A stretch of 7,109 bases of DNA from Acetobacteraceae bacterium. Lineage in GTDB: Bacteria; Pseudomonadota; Alphaproteobacteria; Acetobacterales; Acetobacteraceae. Below the pieces are notes generated by a model that saw nothing but the letters and a program-made list of their open reading frames with translations, was not told the origin of the DNA and ran no database searches. Location: the NCBI GenBank assembly GCA_014377905.1, contig JACMOQ010000364.1, forward strand, positions 1 to 7,109, written 5' to 3'. Position numbers and translations under genes: made by a program. Of the stretch, positions 1 to 5,582 are shown piece after piece; the first letter of the stretch is position 1; the number at the start of each line of letters is the position of its first letter.

Positions 1-11
1 ATACCGCCGGG

Positions 12-596
12 TTAGTTGAACAATGAGTCAATATCGTCCTGCGCCAGGTCGGCGCCGCTGCCACCGACCGGCATGATCCCCGGTGCTGGCGCCGACTGCG
101 CAATCTTGGCACCCGACGCGATGCCGGCCAGCATGTCATCGACCTGCTGCAAATGGGCAATCGCACGGCGGATGCGCTGGCTGGTCAGGTCCTGAAAACT
201 GCACGCCTCGAAGATGGAATTGATACGTTCAGACACCGCCTGCAACCCGTCCACATCGCGTGAGCCGCTGCGCAACCAGCCATCGATTGCCTCGGCAGCT
301 TCCATGATCTGGTTGGCGGCGGTTTCGGTAACCTGCACCACCGCTTCCAGTTCCAGTCCACTATTGCGCGCCTGAAGGTTGGGCACCGCCAGCACGCTGG
401 CCATTTGCTCCTGAATGCGGGCCAACTGGCCGGACAGATTGGTTTCGCTGAAATCGACCAACTGCACCGTGGCGCTGATTTCCATGCTCAGCTCGGCGAT
501 CCGCCGATCGACGAAGCGGCGCAGTTCATCGACCATCCCCCCGACATCGTCGCGGATGTGGGAGCGCAGGCGGTCAGTGTCGGGCATCAGGTCCAT
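12..596 (-). CDS. cheZ: Protein phosphatase CheZ (chemotaxis, CheY-P dephosphorylation)
   Basis: CheZ stimulates dephosphorylation of CheY-P in the cytoplasm and so ends the signal to the flagellar switch. The 194-residue product is largely helical. It carries the CheZ active-site motif FQDLTSQRI at residues 134-142; D136 and Q140 match the E. coli catalytic pair D143/Q147. After a Pro/Gly/Ala-rich linker (about residues 165-182) it ends in LAQDDIDSLFN, a short acidic-hydrophobic peptide of the kind that tethers CheY-P. It is slightly shorter than E. coli CheZ (about 214 residues). The frame extends to a GTG at 615-617, but I chose the ATG at 594-596. AAGGA lies 6 bases before that ATG, while the GTG has no convincing ribosome binding site. 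It lies 53 bases downstream of the ABC ATPase on the same strand and may be co-transcribed with it. No other chemotaxis gene is visible, but the gene sits at the window edge. The family call is strong; the exact start is likely. Confidence 0.88.
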   Translation of the reverse strand: MDLMPDTDRLRSHIRDDVGGMVDELRRFVDRRIAELSMEISATVQLVDFSETNLSGQLARIQEQMASVLAVPNLQARNSGLELEAVVQVTETAANQIMEAAEAIDGWLRSGSRDVDGLQAVSERINSIFEACSFQDLTSQRIRRAIAHLQQVDDMLAGIASGAKIAQSAPAPGIMPVGGSGADLAQDDIDSLFN

Positions 597-602
597 AGCG
601 CG

Positions 603-607
603 TCCTT
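603..607 (-). promoter_or_regulatory. Shine-Dalgarno sequence that decides the cheZ start
   Basis: On the minus strand this reads AAGGA, 6 bases before the ATG at 594-596. It lies inside the longer open frame that would begin at the GTG at 615-617, and it favours the shorter 194-residue CheZ. Confidence 0.6.
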
Positions 608-649
608 GCGTCTTCACGACACTTTAGCGCGCGAACGGCTAAGGCCAGG

Positions 650-1759
650 TTAACCGGCCTTGAACGCCAGCGCATGGTCCGGCTGCCAGGCGATCGCGGC
701 GCGGCACCCCGGCACCAACCCGCCCATCGGTGCACCGGCCGGGCGTTTGACGGTGATCTCAGCCCGCGCCGCCGGACCCACGCCCACCAGCAAGCGCAGA
801 TGCCGCATATCGCCCTTGAACAGGACCTCGGCCAACACGCCATCGACGGCGCCCGTGCCGAGATCAGCCGCGGTTCCACGTGCTACCGCGATGCGCTCTG
901 GCCTGATTGCCACACTGCACGGCGCGCCGACTATGGCATCGACGACCCGCGCCTCCACCCGCGCGCCGCAGTCGAGATCAATCAGCGCGATCCCGTCATC
1001 GATTTCCTGAACCCAACCTGCCAGCAGGTTGTTGTCGCCGAGAAAGCCCGCCACGAAGATGTTATCGGGCGCGTCGTACAAAGCCTGCGGGCTGCCTAGC
1101 TGCTGCAAGCGTCCACCGGCGAAAATCGCAATCCGGTCGGCCAGCGCCATCGCCTCGGTCTGGTCATGGGTCACGTAAAGCATCGTCACCCCCAACTGCC
1201 GGTGCAAATGCCGCAACTCGGCCTGCAATTCCTCCCGCAGCGCCCGGTCCAGCGCGCCCAGCGGTTCATCGAGCAACACCAGGCGCGGGTTGAACACCAG
1301 CGCGCGGGCGAGCGCGACCCTTTGCTGTTGCCCGCCGGATAATTGCGATGGCAGCCGATCAGCCAGGCCGGGCAGGCGGACCATGGCAAGCGCGTCGCCA
1401 ACGCGGCGTTCCTGCTCTGCGCGGGAAACATGGCGGACCCGCAACGGGAAGGCGATGTTCTCGGCGACGCTCATATGCGGAAACAGCGCAAAATTCTGGA
1501 ACACCACGCCAATGCCGCGGTGATGCGGCGCCAAATGCCGCACCGACTTGCCGGCGAGCAGAATGTCACCGCGATCCGGCCGCTCAAACCCCGCCAGCAT
1601 CATCAACGTCGTGGTTTTGCCTGATCCGGACGGGCCGAGCAGGGTCAGCAATTCACCTTCCGCAATGTCGAGCGACAAATCGCGCACCACGTCGGTCTTG
1701 CCATCGAAGCTTTTTCGTACCGCGCGGAAGCTGACCAAAGGAGGGTTTTCGGACATCAT
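650..1759 (-). CDS. PotA-type ABC transporter ATP-binding protein (polyamine/opine-type importer ATPase)
   Basis: This is the cytoplasmic ATPase subunit of an ABC importer, resembling the spermidine/putrescine PotA branch. All nucleotide-binding elements are intact in the 369 residues: Walker A GPSGSGKTT (42-50), Q-loop Q88 in VFQNFALFPHMSV, signature LSGGQ (140-144), Walker B LVLLDE (160-165), D-loop GALD (168-171) and switch histidine H198 in YVTHDQTEA. The C-terminal part from about residue 235 is a TOBE-type regulatory domain with the usual SVAIRPERI strand (282-290). Length is normal for the PotA/UgpC/FbpC group. Two ATG codons stand in tandem at the start, preceded only by a weak GAGA purine stretch. 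The gene diverges from the CoA hydrolase across 79 bases. It lacks a partner permease or substrate-binding gene here: upstream is a divergent operon and downstream is cheZ. Polyamine is the best family guess. Ferric iron, phosphonate or another small-molecule substrate cannot be excluded, so no gene symbol is given. Confidence 0.9.
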   Translation of the reverse strand: MMSENPPLVSFRAVRKSFDGKTDVVRDLSLDIAEGELLTLLGPSGSGKTTTLMMLAGFERPDRGDILLAGKSVRHLAPHHRGIGVVFQNFALFPHMSVAENIAFPLRVRHVSRAEQERRVGDALAMVRLPGLADRLPSQLSGGQQQRVALARALVFNPRLVLLDEPLGALDRALREELQAELRHLHRQLGVTMLYVTHDQTEAMALADRIAIFAGGRLQQLGSPQALYDAPDNIFVAGFLGDNNLLAGWVQEIDDGIALIDLDCGARVEARVVDAIVGAPCSVAIRPERIAVARGTAADLGTGAVDGVLAEVLFKGDMRHLRLLVGVGPAARAEITVKRPAGAPMGGLVPGCRAAIAWQPDHALAFKAG

Positions 1760-1772
1760 GCTTTCTCAATCG

Positions 1773-1789
1773 GGCGGCTTCGCGCCGCC
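1773..1789. repeat. GC-rich hairpin in the divergent intergenic region
   Basis: GGCGGC (1773-1778) and GCCGCC (1784-1789) form a perfect 6-bp stem around a 5-base TTCGC loop. It lies in the 79-base region between the divergent ABC ATPase and CoA hydrolase genes, 13 bases upstream of the ATPase start, so it would fall in that gene's mRNA leader. No U-run follows on either strand, so it is not a standard terminator. A role in leader structure or chance in GC-rich DNA are both possible. No convincing -35/-10 pair could be fixed in this interval; TATACC at 1802-1807 is the only weak -10-like string on the plus strand. Confidence 0.35.
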
Positions 1790-1823
1790 GCGCGGGATCG
1801 CTATACCGCACGAACCTGATTTT

Positions 1824-1828
1824 GAGGA
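1824..1828 (+). promoter_or_regulatory. Ribosome binding site supporting the CoA hydrolase start at 1839
   Basis: GAGGA lies 10 bases before the ATG at 1839. Spacing is slightly long but usable. It supports this ATG over the far upstream ATG of the same open frame, which lies inside the opposite-strand ATPase gene. Confidence 0.5.
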
Positions 1829-1838
1829 AACCACGCTC

Positions 1839-2846
1839 ATGACCGACGAGCCCACCGTTCTCGCCAGCATCGATGGCCGCATTGGCCGGATTACGCTGAA
1901 CCGCCCGAAAGCGCTCAACGCGCTCGATCTCGACATGATCCGCGGCATGCAACGCGCGCTCGACGCCTGGCGCGATGTCCCGGACGTTCATGCCGTGGTG
2001 ATTGACGGCGCTGGCGGGCGGGCGTTCTGCGCCGGCGGCGATATCCGCGCCATTCGCGCCCAGGCGGTGGCGGGGGAAACCGCGCTGGTCGAGGCCTTCT
2101 TCGCCGAGGAATACACCCTCAACGCCTGCATCGCGACGTACCCCAAACCCTATGTTGCGCTGATCGATGGCGTTTGCATGGGTGGCGGCATCGGGGTGTC
2201 GGTCTATGGCCAGATGCGGATCACCACGCCCGACAGCCTGTTCGCCATGCCGGAAACCGCGATCGCGCTGTTCCCCGATGTTGGCGCGACCTACATGCTG
2301 CCGCGCCTGCCGGGTGCGCTCGGCATGTATCTGGCACTGACCGGCGCACGGCTGAAAGGGGCGGACGCGGTTCATGCGGGAATCGCCACCCATCTGGTCG
2401 CCAAATCCGACATGCCGGCGTTGAGTGCGGCGATTGCGCGCGATGGTGTTGCAGCTGTCGCCGGCTTTGCCCAGGCGCTGCCACCGTTCAGCCTCGCGGC
2501 CCAGCGCGCCGCGATCGATCATTGCTTCGGCGCCGATAGCGTGGCCGACATCATCGCGCGCTTGCAGGCCGACCCGAGCGACTGGGCGAAGGAGAGTTTG
2601 GGTGCGATGCGCGGGGTTTCGCCGTCATCGGTGGTGTGGTCGTTCGCTGCCGTCAAGCGCGGCGCCGCGCTCAATCTCGATGCCGCCTTGGCCGCCGAAT
2701 TGAAGCTCACCCGGACCACCACCCAGCACCCGGATTTCGCCGAGGGGGTGCGCGCGGTGCTGGTCGACAAAGACCGCAACCCGAAATGGTCACCGGCGCG
2801 GATTGAAGACGTGGACCCGGCGGTGATCGCGGCCATCCTCGCCTGA
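1839..2846 (+). CDS. 3-hydroxyisobutyryl-CoA hydrolase-like protein (enoyl-CoA hydratase/isomerase superfamily)
   Basis: Probably hydrolyses 3-hydroxyisobutyryl-CoA to 3-hydroxyisobutyrate and CoA in valine catabolism, in the cytoplasm. The 335-residue protein has the crotonase fold markers: the N-terminal RITLNRPKALNAL strand (17-29), the oxyanion-hole segment FCAGGDIR (63-70) and the second oxyanion glycines in CMGGGIG (113-119). HIBCH-specific marks follow: MPETAIALFPDVGATY (137-152), where E139 and D147 match the catalytic acids of the human enzyme (E169/D177), and the C-terminal block DFAEGVRAVLVDKDRNPKW (299-317) typical of HIBCH. Length fits the bacterial HIBCH group and is longer than plain enoyl-CoA hydratases. 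The open frame extends back to 1548 but would run antisense through the ATPase gene; conserved sequence begins just after the ATG at 1839, which has a GAGGA upstream. It is first in a coupled operon, with its TGA overlapping the next ATG by one base. Bacterial members are often annotated only as enoyl-CoA hydratase. Confidence 0.9.
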   Translation: MTDEPTVLASIDGRIGRITLNRPKALNALDLDMIRGMQRALDAWRDVPDVHAVVIDGAGGRAFCAGGDIRAIRAQAVAGETALVEAFFAEEYTLNACIATYPKPYVALIDGVCMGGGIGVSVYGQMRITTPDSLFAMPETAIALFPDVGATYMLPRLPGALGMYLALTGARLKGADAVHAGIATHLVAKSDMPALSAAIARDGVAAVAGFAQALPPFSLAAQRAAIDHCFGADSVADIIARLQADPSDWAKESLGAMRGVSPSSVVWSFAAVKRGAALNLDAALAAELKLTRTTTQHPDFAEGVRAVLVDKDRNPKWSPARIEDVDPAVIAAILA

Positions 2847-4015
2847 TGTTGCGCGAGATTGCGCCGTCAACCATCGCGGCGGGGTTGCTGACCACATTTG
2901 TTGGTTTCGCCAGCACCTTCGCGGTGGTGATCAACGGGCTGCTTGCGGTCGGCGCCACCCCGGCACAAGCGGCATCGGGGCTGATGGCGGTGACCATGAT
3001 GGCGGGCGCCGGATCGGTCTGGCTCAGTCTGCGGATGCGGATGCCGACCGCGATTGCCTGGTCAACGCCAGGGGCCGCGCTCCTTGCAGCATCCGGCGCC
3101 GTCGAAGGCGGGTTCCCGGCGGCCGTCGGCGCGTTCCTGGTTTGTGGCGTGTTGCTGACGCTTGCCGGTGTGTGGCGGCCGTTGGGGCGTTGGGTCGAAC
3201 AAATTCCCCCCGCTTTGGCCAATGCGATGCTGGCTGGCGTGCTGTTAAATTTGTGTCTGGCGCCGGCAAAGGCCGTGGCGCAGGCACCATTGGCTGGATT
3301 GTTGATTGTCGGCGCCTGGGTTGTCGTCGGGCGGGTCAACCGGCTGCTCGCGGTGCCGGCCGCTGTGGTGGTCGCCGCCATCGTGATCGTGGCGGCCGTG
3401 CCATTACCACCAGCCGCGACCCCCGGCCTGTGGCCCGATCCAATTCTGGTGCGGCCGGTATTTTCCCTCGCCGCCATGATCAGCATCGCCATTCCGTTGT
3501 TCATCGTGACCATGGCGTCGCAAAACATTCCCGGCATGGCGGTGCTCGCCATTAACGGCTTTCGCCCGCCCGCGAGCCGGATGTTCCGCGCCACCGGCAT
3601 CATGAGCATCCTGTCCGCCCCGTTTGGCGGCCACGCGGTCAATCTCGCCGCGATCACGGCCGCAATCTGCGCCGGTCCTGACAGCCACCCGGACCCGAAG
3701 CGACGTTATTGGGCGGCGGCGGTGGCCGGCATTGGCTATCTGCTGATCGGCCTGCTGGCCGGGGCTGCCACCGTTTTCATCGGCGCCGCCCCGCCGATCC
3801 TGATTGAAGCTGTCGCCGGGCTTGCCTTGCTCGGCGCGTTCGGCAGTGCGCTTGCCGGCGCCACCGCTGACCCTGGCGAACGCGAACCCGCAATGATCGC
3901 CTTCGTTGTCGCGGCGTCGGGGCTGAGCTTCCTCGGCATTGGCAGCGCCTTCTGGGGCCTGATTGCCGGCTACGCCTTGCGGCTCATCAGCCGCGCCGGC
4001 AAACTCAGCCGATGA
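2846..4015 (+). CDS. BenE-family transporter (benzoate/H+ symporter family)
   Basis: Inner-membrane transporter of the BenE family, whose studied members import benzoate with protons. The 389-residue length and about 12 hydrophobic segments fit the family. Recognisable blocks are AWSTPGAALL (71-80), MASQNIPGMAVL (223-234) in a broken helix, and the long conserved stretch from APFGGHAVNLAAITAAICAG to the PDPKRRY loop (258-288). These are the family's substrate-site signatures, so the family call is firm. The start ATG shares its A with the TGA of the upstream CoA hydrolase and has no clear Shine-Dalgarno sequence of its own, implying translational coupling; the end overlaps the Nudix gene by four bases. 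No benzoate catabolic gene (benABCD, catA) is in the window, so benzoate is doubtful as the substrate. A carboxylate linked to the neighbouring CoA hydrolase is an alternative inference. I withhold benE as a symbol because the substrate is uncertain. Confidence 0.9.
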   Translation: MLREIAPSTIAAGLLTTFVGFASTFAVVINGLLAVGATPAQAASGLMAVTMMAGAGSVWLSLRMRMPTAIAWSTPGAALLAASGAVEGGFPAAVGAFLVCGVLLTLAGVWRPLGRWVEQIPPALANAMLAGVLLNLCLAPAKAVAQAPLAGLLIVGAWVVVGRVNRLLAVPAAVVVAAIVIVAAVPLPPAATPGLWPDPILVRPVFSLAAMISIAIPLFIVTMASQNIPGMAVLAINGFRPPASRMFRATGIMSILSAPFGGHAVNLAAITAAICAGPDSHPDPKRRYWAAAVAGIGYLLIGLLAGAATVFIGAAPPILIEAVAGLALLGAFGSALAGATADPGEREPAMIAFVVAASGLSFLGIGSAFWGLIAGYALRLISRAGKLSR

Positions 4016-4608
4016 CCGAACCTGCCATTCCCCGCCCCGCCGCCAGCCTGCTGATCCTGCGGCCCGCGCCCGATACACAGGTGTTGATGGGCATGCGCGG
4101 CGCCGGCCATAAATTCATGCCCAACCGACTGGTGTTCCCCGGCGGCGCGGTTGATGACGAAGACCACCACGCCCCGGTTGCCACCCCGTTGCACGACCGG
4201 GTGCTGTCTCGCCTCGCCCGTGGCGCCGAGGGCAGCCTGGCACGCGCCCTGGGGACTGCGGCGGCGCGCGAATTGTGGGAAGAAACCGGCCTCACCCTCG
4301 GGGAACCGCCAGCTTTGCACGGGTTGGATTATCTGTGCCGCGCGATCACCCCGCCCAATTCGCCGATCCGCTTCGATGCGCGCTTTCTGATTGTGGACGA
4401 AGCCCATATCGGCGGCACCTTGGAAGGCTCCGGCGAACTCGAAAACCTGCGCTGGATCGGCGTCGAGGACGTGCTGGCGACCGACATTCCCTACCCGACG
4501 CGCGGCGTGCTGATCCTGCTGCGGAAATGGCTGGCGAAATCGGTTGAGGAGCGGGCGGCGGATATTTTGGTGCCGACTTACCGGATCAAGGGGTGGGACC
4601 CGGAGTAG
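4012..4608 (+). CDS. Nudix hydrolase with interrupted Nudix box (NUDT19/CoA-diphosphatase-like)
   Basis: Nudix enzymes cleave nucleoside diphosphates linked to another group. This 198-residue protein has the approach VLMGMRGAGHKF (24-35) and FPGGAVDDED (42-51), then the catalytic helix AARELWEETGLTL (84-96), with REL-x-EE-x-GL intact (E87, E90, E91). Between G45 and R86 lie 40 residues where the canonical box has 13, so about 27 residues are inserted inside the Nudix box. The NUDT19 (RP2p) group, which acts on CoA and acyl-CoA, is known for an insertion at this place, so a CoA/acyl-CoA diphosphatase role is the leading inference. The N-terminal R-x-G-x-K and FPGG pattern also recalls CoA-type Nudix enzymes. 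The start lies in an ATGA overlap with the transporter gene and lacks its own ribosome binding site; this is the last gene of the coupled operon. ADP-sugar or other nucleotide substrates remain possible. Confidence 0.88.
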   Translation: MTEPAIPRPAASLLILRPAPDTQVLMGMRGAGHKFMPNRLVFPGGAVDDEDHHAPVATPLHDRVLSRLARGAEGSLARALGTAAARELWEETGLTLGEPPALHGLDYLCRAITPPNSPIRFDARFLIVDEAHIGGTLEGSGELENLRWIGVEDVLATDIPYPTRGVLILLRKWLAKSVEERAADILVPTYRIKGWDPE

Positions 4609-4702
4609 CGAGCTACCCCAAACTCTCCCCATGCAGAACTTCATTAAAGCCACCGCGCTCGTCTTCACCGTTCACCCGCAGGCGGATTATTGCGTCCACC
4701 AA
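4609..4702. other. Convergent intergenic gap with an open 28-codon minus-strand frame
   Basis: This gap separates the ends of the Nudix gene (plus) and the aldolase-like gene (minus). There is no clear hairpin plus U-run terminator. On the minus strand, directly after and in frame with the aldolase TAA, a frame runs from a GTG at 4697-4699 to a TAG at 4613-4615. It encodes 28 residues ending in GGFNEVLHGESLG. Its composition (acidic/hydrophobic, few rare residues) looks protein-like, but there is no ribosome binding site before the GTG. A weak bulged AT-rich stem (GATTATTG at 4685-4692 with CAATTAATC at 4700-4708) covers the aldolase stop codon. The segment could be a 3' untranslated region, a short dispersed repeat or a small gene; I cannot decide. 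Confidence 0.3.
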
Positions 4703-5479
4703 TTAATCGCGAAAACTCGGGTCGATTTTGTCCAACCGCTTCAGCAACGCCGGCCATTCGAGCAGCCCGCGCCGGCGTTCACCCGTTGGCATGAACAGCC
4801 GGTTGGTTTCGGCAACCGCCTCGGCCGACGGCATCACCAGCTTGGTGTTGCACGACAGCGCCATCACTTGCAGTTGGCAGGCGCGTTCCAGGCGGAACAG
4901 ATTGTTGAACGCCTCGGCAATGCTGGTGCCGGTGACCAGCAGGCCATGATTGCGCAGGATCATCACCTCGCGCATCCCAAGATCGGCCACCAGCCGCGCC
5001 CGTTCGTCTAAATTAAGCGCCGGGCCTTCGAATTCATGCACCCCGATATCGACAAAGCGCATCGATGATTGCGCAATCGGCAACACCCCGCACGCCATCG
5101 CCGATACTGCCATGCCGGCCAGCGAATGGGTGTGGATCACGCAATCCACGTCCGGGCGCGCCATATGGACGGCGCTATGGATCACAAACCCGGCTTTGTT
5201 GGCGCCCAAGCCAGTCGGGTCAAACAAAATCGCGCCGCTTTCATCGACCTTGACGAAGCAGGACGCTGTCATCTGGTCATACAAATACCCATACGGGTTG
5301 AGCAGAAACGTTCCATGTTCCCCCGGCACCCCGCAGGAAATATGGTTGGCCACCATTTCATCCATTCCGTAATGATTGACCAGCCGGTAGCACGCCGCCA
5401 GATCGGTGCGCGCCTGCCATTCCGCCGCCGAAACCTGGTTGCGCACATTGCTGAGTGCTATCGCGACACTGCCGTCCAT
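4703..5479 (-). CDS. Class II aldolase/adducin-family protein
   Basis: Cytoplasmic member of the class II aldolase/adducin fold family, 258 residues, a usual length. The metal-site histidines are present: H116 and H118 in VIHTH, and H178 in ILRNHGLLVTG. The central block RPDVDCVIHTH, followed by AVSAMACGVLPI and EFEGPALNLDERARLVADLG, matches the adducin-like branch better than fuculose- or ribulose-phosphate enzymes. Aligning RPD and HTH with E. coli FucA without gaps places G97 where FucA has its catalytic glutamate E73. A normal retro-aldol mechanism is therefore doubtful, and no reaction can be assigned. Proteins of this branch are usually annotated only as class II aldolase/adducin. The ATG at 5477-5479 is well supported by GGAGGA seven bases upstream. 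It diverges from the MFS transporter across 103 bases and converges on the Nudix gene. The C-terminus KIDPSFRD looks like a natural family end. Confidence 0.88.
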   Translation of the reverse strand: MDGSVAIALSNVRNQVSAAEWQARTDLAACYRLVNHYGMDEMVANHISCGVPGEHGTFLLNPYGYLYDQMTASCFVKVDESGAILFDPTGLGANKAGFVIHSAVHMARPDVDCVIHTHSLAGMAVSAMACGVLPIAQSSMRFVDIGVHEFEGPALNLDERARLVADLGMREVMILRNHGLLVTGTSIAEAFNNLFRLERACQLQVMALSCNTKLVMPSAEAVAETNRLFMPTGERRRGLLEWPALLKRLDKIDPSFRD

Positions 5480-5486
5480 GATGGGT

Positions 5487-5492
5487 TCCTCC
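5487..5492 (-). promoter_or_regulatory. Strong Shine-Dalgarno sequence of the aldolase-like gene
   Basis: The minus strand reads GGAGGA, seven bases before the ATG at 5477-5479. It is the best ribosome binding site in the window and fixes the start of the class II aldolase/adducin gene. The rest of the 103-base divergent region (5480-5582) must hold promoters for both flanking genes, but no convincing -35/-10 pair was found. Confidence 0.75.
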
Positions 5493-5582
5493 GATTGGGC
5501 TTACGGGCAGTTTGCCGCGCTCAGAGGTGGCGTGCAACGGCCAGGGCTTTCTTTTCGCCTGGGCCGAGGCGATGCTGACCCC

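Noticed and set aside
597..617. GTG start for CheZ at 615-617
   Set aside because: No ribosome binding site precedes it, while AAGGA is well spaced before the ATG at 594-596.
1548..1838. N-terminal extension of the CoA hydrolase frame back to the ATG at 1548
   Set aside because: It would run antisense through the conserved Walker A end of the ATPase gene, has no crotonase-family similarity, and the ATG at 1839 has a ribosome binding site and begins the conserved domain.
1653..2522. Long minus-strand open frame (289 codons) opposite the CoA hydrolase
   Set aside because: Its translation is rich in Arg, Gly, His and Ala with no recognisable domain, and it mirrors a well-identified gene; it is an antisense shadow of GC-rich coding DNA.
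2707..3657. Long minus-strand open frame (316 codons) opposite the BenE-family gene
   Set aside because: Low-complexity Ala/Thr/Pro-rich translation antisense to a clear membrane transporter; no family features.
4544..5011. Plus-strand open frame bridging the Nudix end and the aldolase-like gene
   Set aside because: Most of it is antisense to the aldolase-like gene with no recognisable protein; only the intergenic part at 4609-4702 remains of interest and is reported separately.
5511..5537. TTGC...GCAA imperfect palindrome as a possible operator between the aldolase-like and MFS genes
   Set aside because: The arms need a bulge to pair and no regulator gene is adjacent; such short matches are expected by chance.
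5406..5582. N-terminal extension of the MFS frame back to 5406
   Set aside because: It overlaps the start of the aldolase-like gene antisense, and the extension lacks MFS features; DHA2 proteins normally begin shortly before TM1, as with the ATG at 5583.
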